64,000 nt of DNA from Diogma glabrata (taxonomy: Eukaryota; Arthropoda; Insecta; Diptera; Cylindrotomidae), in contig OY856187.1 in NCBI GenBank assembly GCA_963693315.1, positions 114,654,437 to 114,718,436 of the forward strand, read 5' to 3'. Below the pieces are notes generated by a model. It was not told the origin of the DNA and made no database searches. It saw nothing but the letters and a program-made list of their open reading frames with translations. The position numbers were made by a program, and so were the translations under genes. Shown piece after piece: positions 24,711-35,664 of the stretch (its first letter is position 1; every line of letters starts with the position of its first letter).

Positions 24711-25057
24711 TGTTGGATAATGGAATGCTGGTTCTTTTGCAGAATGAGTGGACTGTATTTTTATATTATTTTAGGTTTATTATTTATACAGGAAAAAGAA
24801 AAAAACCACTTAATTGTTAGTTATTTCTATATATTTGTTAATAATTTATTTTATTTTTATTTAATTTATAACTTTTCATTACAACGATCTAACTTGTACA
24901 ATTCAAAAAGAAGTAATAATAATTGTTTTAAATTTATTTTGTTTTTAAAGAAAAGAAAAGTATACTAAGATCGTTATAATACACAAAATTATAGTTCAGT
25001 GATAAATTCAATTTACAAGGTATTTTAATTTAAGTTTTTAGTACTGAAACTCCAACA
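24711..25057 (-). repeat. BEL/Pao 3' LTR
   Basis: This is the right-hand LTR in element orientation. It begins TGTTGGATAATGG and ends CTGAAACTCCAACA on the plus strand. Compared with 31121-31463 it has an extra TCTA near 24887 and A at four places where the other LTR has G. Confidence 0.93.
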
Positions 25058-25071
25058 TGCCCGCCACCTTG
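25058..25071 (-). other. Candidate polypurine tract
   Basis: In element orientation AAGGTGGCGGGCA lies directly upstream of the 3' LTR. A purine-rich tract here is expected to prime plus-strand synthesis. Assignment is by position and composition only. Confidence 0.55.
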
Positions 25072-25334
25072 AAAGATATAGCTTTCAAATTATTTGGTTC
25101 CGAACATGAGAGAGTTCTTTATAAAAATAATAATCATAAGAAATTATATAAATTAATTAATTTTTTAACATAGTATTAGGATTATATTTAATATTACATT
25201 TAACATGTTATTCTAATTCATTACAGAAAGTAAATATATAAAAAAAAAATTTATATTAATTTTAAGTGAAATATGAATTCAATTTTTAATACAAAATTAA
25301 ATCAATTTTAATTTATTAATTAATCATTTTTCAA

Positions 25335-26543
25335 TCATGCTTCAATCGGTAAAAGTGAAATTTTCGATATAGGACGTTTATATAAACCTGATTTCGTTTT
25401 AATTTCGACAACTCGTACTTTCCCGTCATTACCAGGAAAGACAGTTACGATTCGACCTAATAACCATTGAGTAGTTGGCAAATGATCTTCAGCTATCAGG
25501 ACCAGATCACCTATTTTAATATTTTGACAAGTTAACTTCCACTTTTGACGCTGCTGTAAAGTATTGACATATTCGAGTGAAAATCGTTTCCAAAAACTTT
25601 GCGTCATCTGCGAAATTTTTCGCCAATTTGACAATCTATTCGTTGGGATTTCCAAGTATGATGGTTCTGTTGGTGCAACAATAGGAGCACCTATCAAAAA
25701 ATGATCAGGGGTCAAAGGTTGAGGATCGTTCGGATCCGTAGATAAAGGAGTAAGAGGACGAGAATTTAGGATTCCCTCAATTTGAATGATAAGAGTGTTA
25801 AGTTCTTCATAAGAAAGTGTTTGATTTGATGTTACTCTTTTTAAATGAAACTTGAGAGATTTAATAGAAGACTCCCAGAGACCTCCGAAATTTGGAGCTC
25901 GGGGTGGAATAAATTTCCAAATAATTTGTTCAGTGACACAGAATTGTGAAATTTTATTGGTTTCGACTTGGCTCTGAAAGAATTTATTTATGGATTTTAG
26001 TTCATTATTTGAGCCGACGAAATTAGTTACATTGTCGGACAACAATGTATTACACTTGCCTCTGCGGTAAATAAATCTCTTGAGGCAAGCGATGAAGGAC
26101 TCGGCAGTTAAGTCCATAACGATTTCTAAGTGAACCGCTTTTGAAACGAAACAGATAAACGACGCAATGTAAGCCTTATAAGGGGAGGAATTGCGTTGCC
26201 GTTTATTTTTAATTAGAAACGGACCACAAAGATCAACACCGGTTACATTAAAAGGTCTATCAGGCGTTATGCGTACAGCAGGTAAATCACCCATAAGTTG
26301 TTGTTGGATTATAGGTTTTATTTTAAAACAATTAATACAATGGCGAACTGTAGCCTTTGCACAGTTTTTAGAATTTATGGGCCAAAATTTTTGTCGAACT
26401 AATGATACGAGAAGTTGAGGTCCTGCGTGTAAATGTTTAGTATGTTCAAATTTAAAGATTAATGATGTAAAATGATGTTTTCCGGGCAATAATAATTGGT
26501 GTTTAACATCATAATTTAATTTTGTTTTAGTTAGTCTACCTCC
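25335..26543 (-). pseudogene. BEL/Pao integrase region of pol (out of frame with RT)
   Basis: The open frame encodes the integrase that inserts the cDNA. An HHCC zinc-binding module is visible near its start (H16/H21, C51 and C54, counted from the codon at 26489). The catalytic core has D86 in GVDLCGPF, D152 in SDNVTNF and E206 in LWESSIK. A C-terminal domain ends in PISKISLLPIEA. The frame is open upstream to about 26543, where it overlaps the end of the RT-RNase H frame, and the conserved GGRL segment at this junction is out of register. This points to a small deletion, about four bases, that throws integrase out of frame. All catalytic residues are kept, so the break looks recent or is an assembly error. 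Confidence 0.9.
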
Positions 26544-28573
26544 CTTAGAAGATTATTTTCATCGAGGAAGGGGTTTAAAGACTTTATTTTACTACTGTTG
26601 TGTAATTCTTTATTACATAAAAGATGTTTAAGTTCAGGACCAAATTCTTCTTTCTGAATTATTTTAACAATTTGAAATAATGCAGATTCAATTTCGTTTA
26701 ATGATAAAGCATCAACCAGTTTAATTGAATTTGGTTTAGAATTATTTATGAAACGCATACAATACGCAGTTACACGTAGTAATTTAGAATATGAACTGAA
26801 TTTATTTATTAAATCAAAAGCCTTGTTTTGGTTTGCTAAAACAAACGTCAAGTTATCAGGTTTTAATTCGGGAGTTTCACAATCAGATAATTGTTTAAAT
26901 AAGTTTTGAGAATAATGAAAACTTAATTGGTGTAAATATTGTGGACCATGCCACCAAATATTGTTATCCTTGAGTTCGTTTGGCATTACACCTCTGGATA
27001 CAATATCTGCGGGGTTTTCAGAAGAATTGACATGTAACCATACAAAATTTGAAGTCAACTCTTGAATTTGATTGACACGGTTGGCTACAAAAGTCTTTAA
27101 TTTATAAGGAGGTGTGTCAATCCATTTCAATGTTATGGATGAATCGGACCAAAGAAAAATGTTATCAAATGGAATTTCTAACGCATTTATAACCTTGACT
27201 GTTAATTTTGAAAGTCTCACCGCTGAACACAATTCTAAACGTGGAATAGATAAAAATTTAATTGGAGCAACACGAGATTTACAACAAATAAGTTGAACAG
27301 ATATATTATTGGATTTGTCCACAGATTTAATGTACATGCATGCTCCATATGCCCTTTCTGAACTATCAGAAAACCCATGAAGTTCAATATGCACTGTATT
27401 GGGTGGGATCACACATCTGTTTAGTTCAATATTATTAACGGAAGTAAGATTTTCTCGGAACGTTTTCCACAATTCAATATATTCTTTTGGTAATGGCTCA
27501 TCCCAATCCAACTTTAATTTCCATAACGATTGAATCAACAACTTCGCTGTAATAACAACGGGAGCTAACAATCCAAGTGGATCGTATAATTTATAAGTGT
27601 CAGATAAAACTGACCGTTTGGTTAGAACAGACTGCATATCGAAAGGTTGTACTTTAAAAACAAATGTATCTTCGATCGGCTTCCAACCCAAGCCAAGTGC
27701 TTTAATCGATTCAGTTGAGCTTATATAGTTTAGATTTAATTTTTCTTGTTTCTCTGGCGGAATATTTTTTAACAATTCGGAAATATTAGCACACCATTTA
27801 TGCAATTGGAAACCTCCTCTTGAAAGCATATTAATCATTTGAGATTGCAAATCAAGAGCTTCGGTTATAGAATTAGAGCCCGAAAGTAAATCATCAACGT
27901 AAAAATCTCTTTTGGTAATCAATGATGCTAGAGGAAATTCTTTGCTCTCATCATCAGCTAATTGATTAAGACACCGAGTAGCTAAATACGGAGCCGAAGC
28001 GGTACCATAAGTAACTGTTGTAAGTTCATATGTGTCAATTAGTTTATTTGGATTTGATCTCCACAAAATTCTCTGTAACCTGGTTTGAGAATTAGATACG
28101 TTCACTTGCCGGTACATTTTTGCTATATCGGTAGTGAAAACGTAGAGGTATTTACGAAATCTCAATACTATATTAAAAAGGTCTTGTTGGACCGTGGGTC
28201 CAATTAATAAAACGTCATTCAGAGAAATATTGCTAGTGGTTTTTGATGACGCGTCAAAAACCACTCGCAATTTGGTCGTGGAGCTAGTAGGTTTAAGCAC
28301 GGCGTGATGCGGTATGTAATATGATAAGGTTTTGTCGTTTAAAAAATCAGAATTATTAATTTTCTTCATATGTCCTAGATCAATATATTCATTAATAAAT
28401 TCAGTATATTGGGTTTTAAGTTGATCATTAGACGCTAATTTATGGTCTAAATGGATAAAACGACATAATGCTTGGTTTTTGGAATCGCCAAGATTTTTAA
28501 ATTCATTTTTAAGAGGAAGTGATACTATATATCTTCCTGTAGAATCTCTAGTATGAGTTTGAACAAAATGTGC
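26531..28573 (-). pseudogene. BEL/Pao reverse transcriptase - RNase H region of pol
   Basis: This section copies the element RNA and degrades the template. The frame is open from just after an in-frame TAG at 28574-28576 down to 26531; its first ATG is at 28369. Counting from that ATG, TDIAKMYRQ at about 80-88 and FYVDD at 156-160 are the reverse-transcriptase active-site motifs. RNase H follows with D335 (FSDSS), E379 (PRLEL), D409 (WSDSS) and the aspartate of NPADIVSRG. The upstream codons 28370-28573 continue in the same frame and look like the usual link from protease to RT. The frame ends early in the linker before integrase because of the frameshift near 26543. Confidence 0.92.
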
Positions 28574-28860
28574 CTAACAAGCCTGTTCTTCTTTGGATAA
28601 AAAAACTTTCATAGGACCAGTTTCGACGTCCCGGAATCTATTTAGTGAATCATTAAGTTCTTCAAAATGATTATGATCAGTAAGAAGAGAAAAATTATAT
28701 AATTTGGTTTCTTCGTATTTGCCGTTAAGAATCCATCCAAATACAGATTCTTGAAAAATAGGTAACGATGGATCTAGCTGCAGTTGATTTGAGGTCAGAA
28801 TATTAAAAAATATTTCCGCACCGATTAAAACATCGACAGGCTTGGTATTTTCCTTTAATG
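28574..28860 (-). pseudogene. BEL/Pao protease C-terminal part with in-frame stop
   Basis: This frame carries the end of the A17-type protease region (KPVDVLIGAEIFF, then ESVFGWILNGKYEE), typical of BEL/Pao polyproteins. It is shifted by one frame relative to the gag-protease segment upstream; the switch lies at about 28845-28880. It ends in EEQAC followed by TAG at 28574-28576, after which RT continues in the same frame, so the stop is probably a single substitution. Near the frameshift GGAAAATACCAAGCC occurs twice, 23 bp apart. Confidence 0.85.
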
Positions 28861-30074
28861 TGGCTTGGTATTTTCCAATGAGATATATCAAAGGTTTTTT
28901 GAGGTAAGGCTTCGGAAATGGATGGAACAACAAGAAAATCCAATATTTTCTCAAAATTTTGAAACTTGGATTTTATCTTTGTGGTAATTTTTTCATTAAT
29001 CATGGTTTGATTCTTATTTAAACTGGAAATGGATAAATTATCAACAGTAGATAATTTCATATTAAAACGCTTAGCAAAGGATTTGGTGATAAAATGTGAC
29101 TGGCTCGCGGAATCTAAAAGAGCACAGCACTCATGATATTTTCCAGTACTGTCTTGAATTAATATCAAAGCAGTTGATAAAATAATATGATTAGAAACAT
29201 ATTTGGATTGCATTGCAAAATTTGCTTTATTTGGTTGGTTAGTTTCCATAAGACTTGATGAACTGGGTGTATTCAAAACATTAGAGTTATTTGGGAACAG
29301 TGCAGGCTGAACAGGAGGTATAGACTTATTGTCAAAACTCAAAATTGGTTTCAATTGTTGTTGATGATGCAATAATGTGTTATGTTTATGATTGCATATT
29401 TTGCAACCCGTTGCGGTACAATATGTTGCAGTATGTTTAGATCTGAAACAATTAACACATACTTTCAAATCTTTTACTTTATTAAATCTAGCTATGGTGG
29501 ACATTTGTAAAAATTCAGGACATTTTACAAATGGATGCCATTGTTCATTACATATGGCACAAAGATCTGACGGTTTACCAAAAATATTAGATTTTGCGGA
29601 TGATTGTGAATTATTTAAATTATAATTGGCATTAGAAGAAACAAAAGAAGAATCATTATTTATAGAAGTAGTTCGGATAGAATTCTTGGCATTTTGAGAT
29701 TTCCACGAAGGCTTATTTATTTTTGGAGTACAGGAGGATGATCGAGTTATACTTTCTTTAAAGGTACTAATACTTTCAAGAACTCGACATTTTCTTTGGA
29801 GAAATTCCATTAATTTCGTCCATTTCGGTAAAACGTTTGGTGATAATTCATTTTCCCATTCTTTTTGAAGTGTGGGATCTAACTTTTTTGTAACCGTATG
29901 TATTAAAAATAATTCTCCAATACCATCTAATGATTGTTCGCAAGCTTCCGAAGAAGACACATGTGAAATACAGCTATTAAGTAAAGATCGCAAACCGAAT
30001 GCATTATCTTTGGTGATGTAATTTAAATTGCATAATGATACGATATGGCTTTCAATTATGGCGTTTATTATCAA
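28861..30074 (-). pseudogene. BEL/Pao gag C-terminal half and protease N-terminal part
   Basis: The frame opens near 30074 without an ATG. It holds the middle of gag, then a Cys/His-rich zinc-knuckle region at about residues 172-240 (CAICNEQWHPFVKC, CVNCF, CKICNHKHN), which would bind the RNA. The protease follows with the active-site aspartate in LLDSASQ at about 320-325. Gag structural protein and protease are fused, as is usual in this family. The frame is broken at both ends: a frameshift near 30070 separates it from the gag N-terminus, and one at about 28845-28880 separates it from the rest of pol. Confidence 0.88.
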
Positions 30075-30723
30075 ATCGGGCTTTTAAATCTGTCCAGGCT
30101 CTTTGATAACCTGCAGCAGATAATATCACATGACCTATGGTAGCCTTGGCATCGCCACCTAAATGTTGTAGTAAATAAGTAAATTTGACTATTTCATCAA
30201 TTTCACTATTATTATGGATTACAGCTTCAAATGTGTCTTTAAAGGTAACCCAATCAGAAAATTTGCCATCGAAATTTGGAACTTTAACATGCGGAAGTTT
30301 AACAGAATGGTGTTTTTTGGTAGTAACATCTGGTATAGGTTTTGGGGTTAAAGTTTCTGAATTAAAATTACTTATTATTTTGAGGAAATTTGCTCTAATG
30401 GTATAATATTAATTATCAAACGAAAGTATTGAATTTTGAAATTTATCAAATTCTTCATCATTTAAAATGTTGGTTAAAGTGTCAGCAATGGAACTAAAAT
30501 CATTAAAAACCTGATCCAGTCCTGATAACCTACTTTTGATTTCATAAATAGAGGAATTAACGTCTTCTATTTGACTGAAAAATGCTTCAAAACTTCGCAA
30601 TTTGTTAATGAGTAGCGATATCTTCTTAAAACCCAGAATTTTTGAAGGATTTGGCGTACCCTCAATATTTTCATACTGAGAATTTTCATTTATATTTTTG
30701 ACACTTTTTTTTGATTTGGGCAT
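30075..30723 (-). pseudogene. BEL/Pao gag N-terminal part with in-frame stop
   Basis: Translation would start at the ATG ending at 30723 (MPKSKKSVKN). After 104 codons it meets TAA at 30409-30411, but the same frame continues to about 30080 with KLPHVKVPNFDG, FSDWVTFKDTFEAVI and LQHLGGDAKATI. That is the DUF1759-type gag domain found in BEL/Pao and related elements. The stop therefore interrupts gag. The first part, up to SFDN, is probably helical and has no diagnostic motif. The domain name is from memory of the family pattern. Confidence 0.87.
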
Positions 30724-31097
30724 AATTGAAAAAGATGTACAATATATTTATATAATAATTTTCAAATTAAGAAAAGACAAATAAGAAAAAACAAAAAACC
30801 AAAACTATTATTAAAAAAAACTAATATTAACAGTTGCCTTGATTTCTTGATTTTGTTTTAATTTTTAAAACAAATGTATATCCATTATACGAATAAATTT
30901 TTTATAATTTTATTTAAATTATAACGACTCACCAATTGTTATTGTGACGTCACCTTGCAATTCTAGATGATCAATGATGCATTCTTGATGATGAAATAAA
31001 ATATTTGTATAGTTTGATGATGGATCCAAAATTATTGCATTATTTTGCAATAAAAATTTATTATAATAAAATGGCTGCTGCTCAAACCAATTCAAAT

Positions 31098-31118
31098 GTA
31101 TCCGTCTCGATTGGACCA
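31098..31118 (-). other. Candidate primer-binding site
   Basis: In element orientation TGGTCCAATCGAGACGG begins two bases after the 5' LTR. The leading TGG would pair with a tRNA CCA end. I cannot name the tRNA. The roughly 400-nt leader between the LTR and the gag ATG has no other visible feature. Confidence 0.55.
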
Positions 31119-31120
31119 AA

Positions 31121-31463
31121 TGTTGGATAATGGAATGCTGGTTCTTTTGCAGAATGAGTGGACTGTATTTTTATATTATTTTAGGTTTATTATTTATACA
31201 GGAAAAAGAAAAAAACCACTTAATTGTTAGTTATTTCTATATATTTGTTAATAATTTATTTTATTTTTATTTAATTTATAACTTTTCATTACAACGAACT
31301 TGTACAATTCGAAAAGAGGTAATAATAATTGTTTTAAATTTATTTTGTTTTTAAAGAAAAGAAAAGTATACTAAGATCGTTATAGTGCACAAAATTATAG
31401 TTCAGTGATAAATTCAATTTACAAGGTATTTTAATTTAAGTTTTTAGTACTGAAACTCCAACA
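31121..31463 (-). repeat. BEL/Pao 5' LTR
   Basis: This is the promoter-bearing LTR in element orientation. It is 343 bp and nearly identical to 24711-25057, and it should carry transcription start and polyadenylation signals. I could not place those signals with confidence. Confidence 0.93.
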
Positions 31464-31800
31464 GTGGGTATCATATGAAAGATGATTTTTTTGTAGTTCA
31501 AAACAATTTTTTTTGTGATATTCTATTACACAGTTTATGGGTTATTTTCAAAAAAGTGAAATTTTTTCCTGTCCCTCTTATCTTCGAACATTACGAAAGC
31601 GAAAAATTGAAAAAATTCAAGGTTATAGGTAATGTTGTTAAGATTGAACGAAAACTATTGCGGTCGGCTCATCATTTCAATTGTTCTTTAGAAATTGTTG
31701 AGAGAAGAAATTTCGGAAAAAATAATGAAAGTAGAATTTTTTTTGAAGTCCAAAATAATTTTTTTTGTAATTTGAGAAATTTATGATTTATTTTTAAAAT
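31464..31800. repeat. Degenerate ~300-bp tandem array, right part
   Basis: This continues the array at 24195-24710 after the BEL insertion. ATTTTTTTGTAGTTCAAAAC near 31485 and TTTTTTTTGAAGTCCAAAAT near 31738 are successive unit landmarks. Confidence 0.65.
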
Positions 31801-34800
31801 TGTGTTTTTAGAAAAACTATTCTCGTAGAATATTATAAATACGGGACCCTCGGCGATCGAGTTATATCCGCACTTGTCCAAGTTTTTTATATATTCTTTT
31901 GTTACTATAAATTTTTTTACACAAATTTTTTATTTCTTTATGTTTCTTTTACGTTTTATACAATATACGTCGACTGTTTTTATTTATTCTGGCCTATAAT
32001 ACATCGAGGCGTCAAACAAAATTAATATGTACTATCGAAAATTGAAAATAAGCAAAAAAACAGAAAAATATTATCAATGGCAGATACAGTTTCTTTACTA
32101 TTATTTTTGAAAATTATTTTTGTAGGAAAAAAACTTGGATTTGTCAAGAAATATTATTTTAAGCCATTTTTTAATTTATAATTCATAATTCTATTAATTC
32201 ACATTTCTGCATGGAAAATAATTATTCGTGATAATTGTCCATACTGATAATATAATTGTTCTTTAGACTGATAATAATTCTCCTATTCCTATTATTATTG
32301 TAATTGAAATGGGATAGTTCAAATAAAATAATGTCACTACATTCAAATAAAATAATATCACTACATTCAAATAAAAATAAAGCAACAAATTTTCATAAAA
32401 ATTTAATGTCTGAAAATCAAATTGAAAAAAATCCGCTTGTATTTTTAGTGCTAGCACGAGGGTTCGTCATGTAAAAGTTGTGAAATTATGTTGTTTGTTT
32501 ATATATTTCAGAGATGGCGCACAAAAGTTTCCCATTAATTTTTCACAGCAAAATAATGTTTTGAGCAATATTTCACTGCGTCATTTTGAAATTTAATAGG
32601 TTTTATGTAATTTTTTATTTCATTTTAAATATTTCGATTTTGACAACAATATACAAAAACTAAAAAAAAAATAATTAAGGTTACTGCGTGTATACATATT
32701 AAGGACTGAAAGAAGAAAATTAGGTTCATATTGAACCCGCGAAGCGAGGCATTTTATTGAACCAAGAACATATTCTTCCTTTTAGCTTGAGTGTATGTGC
32801 AATGTTTTACGCAAAACTGAATTGTAAAATAAATCAGTAGATTGCCATAATAATTTTAAAAAAACGCAGACAGGAAATTTTGTAAATTTTTAACGAAAAC
32901 TGCAAAAAAGTGTCAAATATTTATTTGTCTATTTCGAGGGGGTGAGAACGGGAAATATTGAAAAATCTGTTTTTCATATTTCGAGTAAAATCATGAAAGC
33001 GTTAATTAAAATATTAATATGATGCATCGTCATATCCCATCTTCCTCGGCAGTTAAAATTATCTATACCTACAAAAGGAAAATGCTTCATCACTATCAAA
33101 TTGACATGTGTCATAATTTTATCCAAATAACAAAACAGAATTCTTTACCTCTTCAAAAACTCAAAATATCATCAACTCAATTTCCTCATTCTTAACCATC
33201 CATATAATTCTAAAATAAATTATATAAACCAAAAATATCTGCAAAAACTTGCTTATTATTTTCATTTTGATTCTATGACATTCAATTCCTTGTTACCCTT
33301 ACACATTTACCTAATACTCGTCGTTTTTTTGTGTCCAAAATTCAAAAGATGTAGAATAAAAACGAAAACATCCATATTCAAAATAAATATTTCTTCAATT
33401 GGTTTCTTTCGAACATAATAATACCAAAAAAAAATTGTATTCGTAAAATAAAGAAAAAGAAACGTAAGAAAAATTCAAGAAAGGAAATTACATGAGGAAT
33501 GGAAGTATGTAGAACAAAGAAAGAAAATAGCGGAAAATAAGAGCAAGGATATCAATTTTTTTTTCTTTTTAACGAAGGATGAATTTTACGTATTTTGAGA
33601 TATTTTCAATATTTCCTCGATATCCTAACATAAATATTTCAAGTGATTTAACAATCTCCAACTCTTAGATCTTAAATTATGGGTTCTAATAAAAATATAT
33701 TTGGATCCTTTTTATTATTCATTTTTCTACATTTTCATGTTGATGTTGTTGTTGGCATTATCTAAAATTTAAATCAATCTAGGGAAAAATATCATTTACT
33801 TTTGAGTGGATTTTCTTCGAAATACGAATAGCAGGGAAAAAACTAAAGGTTTTTGATTAATACGTTTCACTTTGTGCCGAATTCTGTTTTTCTAACGATA
33901 TTTTAAAATATGAATTATTATCTTTTCCCAACAATAAATGTATTGAGTAACAAATTCGAATGATTTATTTTATTGTGGTTTATTACAGAACGAATAATAT
34001 TTATGTGTTTGTTTTTCATGATTTGAAGATGTTGAACGTTTTCATCAGTATTCTTCAGATTTTATCATTTTGATGTTTAAAAAATATTTTTATGATATAT
34101 GAAATAAGATTAACTGTCCTTCACTTTGACGTTTTAAAAAGAATTTAGGATTTATTCTTTTTGGGTTTCCAAAGATTAATATAGTATAACAAAAATATCA
34201 AAATGTCAAGAATATTATTTTTAGATTGATAAGGTTCTGTTTCTTAGTCCTTTTTGTATTTATACAATATGTTGTTCAATTGTACTAGAATTTTAGTAAG
34301 CCATGATCTCTGAGTAATTAAGATTACTTTTTAATCGCGATGATAACCGGTGTATGATGGTCTTAGGACTTCGATTTTGTAAGGTTTTTGTTGTTGTGGG
34401 TGACACACATATTATCAATACTTTTCCAATTCCATGGTAGCCTTATGAGCTAATTATGTCTTAAGAGCTTATCATTTCTCTTCCATTCAGACTAAATTTT
34501 TATTAAAGTTTATTCAAAATAATTTTACAACTGTAAGAAAATAACTGTTTAATAAACTGTTACTAAACTATCATTAAAAAATTATGGACCGTCTCCTAAA
34601 CCTATGTAGTAGCAGAATATTAATTATTGTCTGCGTAATGAAATCTAAGGTAAAACATGGCGGCATTCATAGACCCGACGTTTGACTAAGCTCAAACTTC
34701 AGGGAGGGTTTTGTTTCGTTTCCTTCTTGTTATGTCATATGTCTAGATATATGATATTTTATTTTTCTGAATTTCGAAAAGTAGAGGTCCCTAAGGCTTT

Positions 34801-35450
34801 CCGATTTTTTTTTTCAAACTCATGGAAGTGGATGCTAAAAGAAAGCCTTGCAAAAAAATTATATGAGCTATCAAAGGACTCCCTTTTGTTTTTTTTTTTA
34901 ACTTTTTCTTAAAGTTTTTTGTGACACAGTTTAAAATATGTTGGATAGGAGTGCAAAAACACAGCACTTACAATTTTACCAAGTTTATTTGTTTTGAATT
35001 TTGCTGACTCAAAGTTTTGTTTCACTAGGCAGTTGTTGGATAAGAAAAACTCAAATAATCTAACAACCCCATGTAGGGTCAACGACTGGCTTCTGTATAG
35101 CTCATACTAAGGCTATCAAATTTATTCTAAGTAATATCACAGGAGTCAACAAAACTACTACCAGGAAATGTAATGGTCAAGACCATCGACGAATAATACA
35201 TGTTGTCTCGGAAATTTCTACACTTCTAGCTGCATCAAGAAGATGCAATACTTCATGAGCTAACAAATTTTTAATTTTGATAATTATAGTCCATAGTAGA
35301 CATCACAGATTTCACATATCTTACTTTGTTTGAATAATTTTTAATCTTGTTGAACCAACTACTTGAAGTGATAATAAATAATAATAATATGTATATTAAA
35401 ACAATTCGTCGTATACACTTAAAAAAATTTATTTAAAATTTTCTAATATT
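31801..35450. other. AT-rich stretch without a supported gene
   Basis: No gene is supported on either strand. A 24-bp unit, roughly CACTACATTCAAATAAAATA, is repeated about three times at 32318-32378. Confidence 0.5.
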
Positions 35451-35458
35451 TTCTAACT

Positions 35459-35543
35459 CTAAGAGTCCTTCCTCTGGGATAATTGTTTCTAAACATTTTA
35501 GTTTAGAGTTTAGAAACAATTATCCCAGAGGCAGGACTCTTAG
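35459..35543. repeat. 36-bp hairpin with one mismatch
   Basis: 35459-35494 and 35508-35543 are inverted copies differing at one position, around a 13-nt loop. The left arm starts CTAAGAGTCCT and ends GTTTCTAAAC. An outer pair, CGTCGTATACACT at 35407-35419 and its near-inverse at 35542-35554, suggests a once longer palindrome, with about 39 bp of extra sequence now in the left arm. Confidence 0.85.
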
Positions 35544-35664
35544 TGTATAAGACGATGAATAATTTATGAAATTTAAAACCGCTACTTCACATAAAAATGT
35601 GTCAGCCTCATCCACATAAGCTCACGTTTGAAGTGAAAGTTCTTTAGATGTAAATGATGTTGTT

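Larger units (their letters stand above)
24711..31463 (-). mobile_element. BEL/Pao LTR retrotransposon
   Basis: Two direct repeats of 347 and 343 bp, each TGTTGGA…TCCAACA, enclose gag, protease, reverse transcriptase, RNase H and integrase in that order on the minus strand. GTGGG lies outside both LTRs (24706-24710 and 31464-31468), the 5-bp duplication expected for BEL/Pao. The domain order PR-RT-RH-IN, the YVDD active site and an A17-type protease are diagnostic of the family. By eye the LTRs differ by four substitutions and one 4-bp indel, so the insertion is fairly recent. The coding region nevertheless carries two in-frame stops and three frameshifts, so this copy cannot make its polyprotein as assembled. 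Confidence 0.95.

Noticed and set aside
26191..31119. Plus-strand frames at 26191, 27114, 29392 and 30185 and the minus-strand frame at 30919-31119 in the BEL element
   Set aside because: The plus-strand frames are antisense to pol or gag; the other is non-homologous leader sequence next to the primer-binding site.
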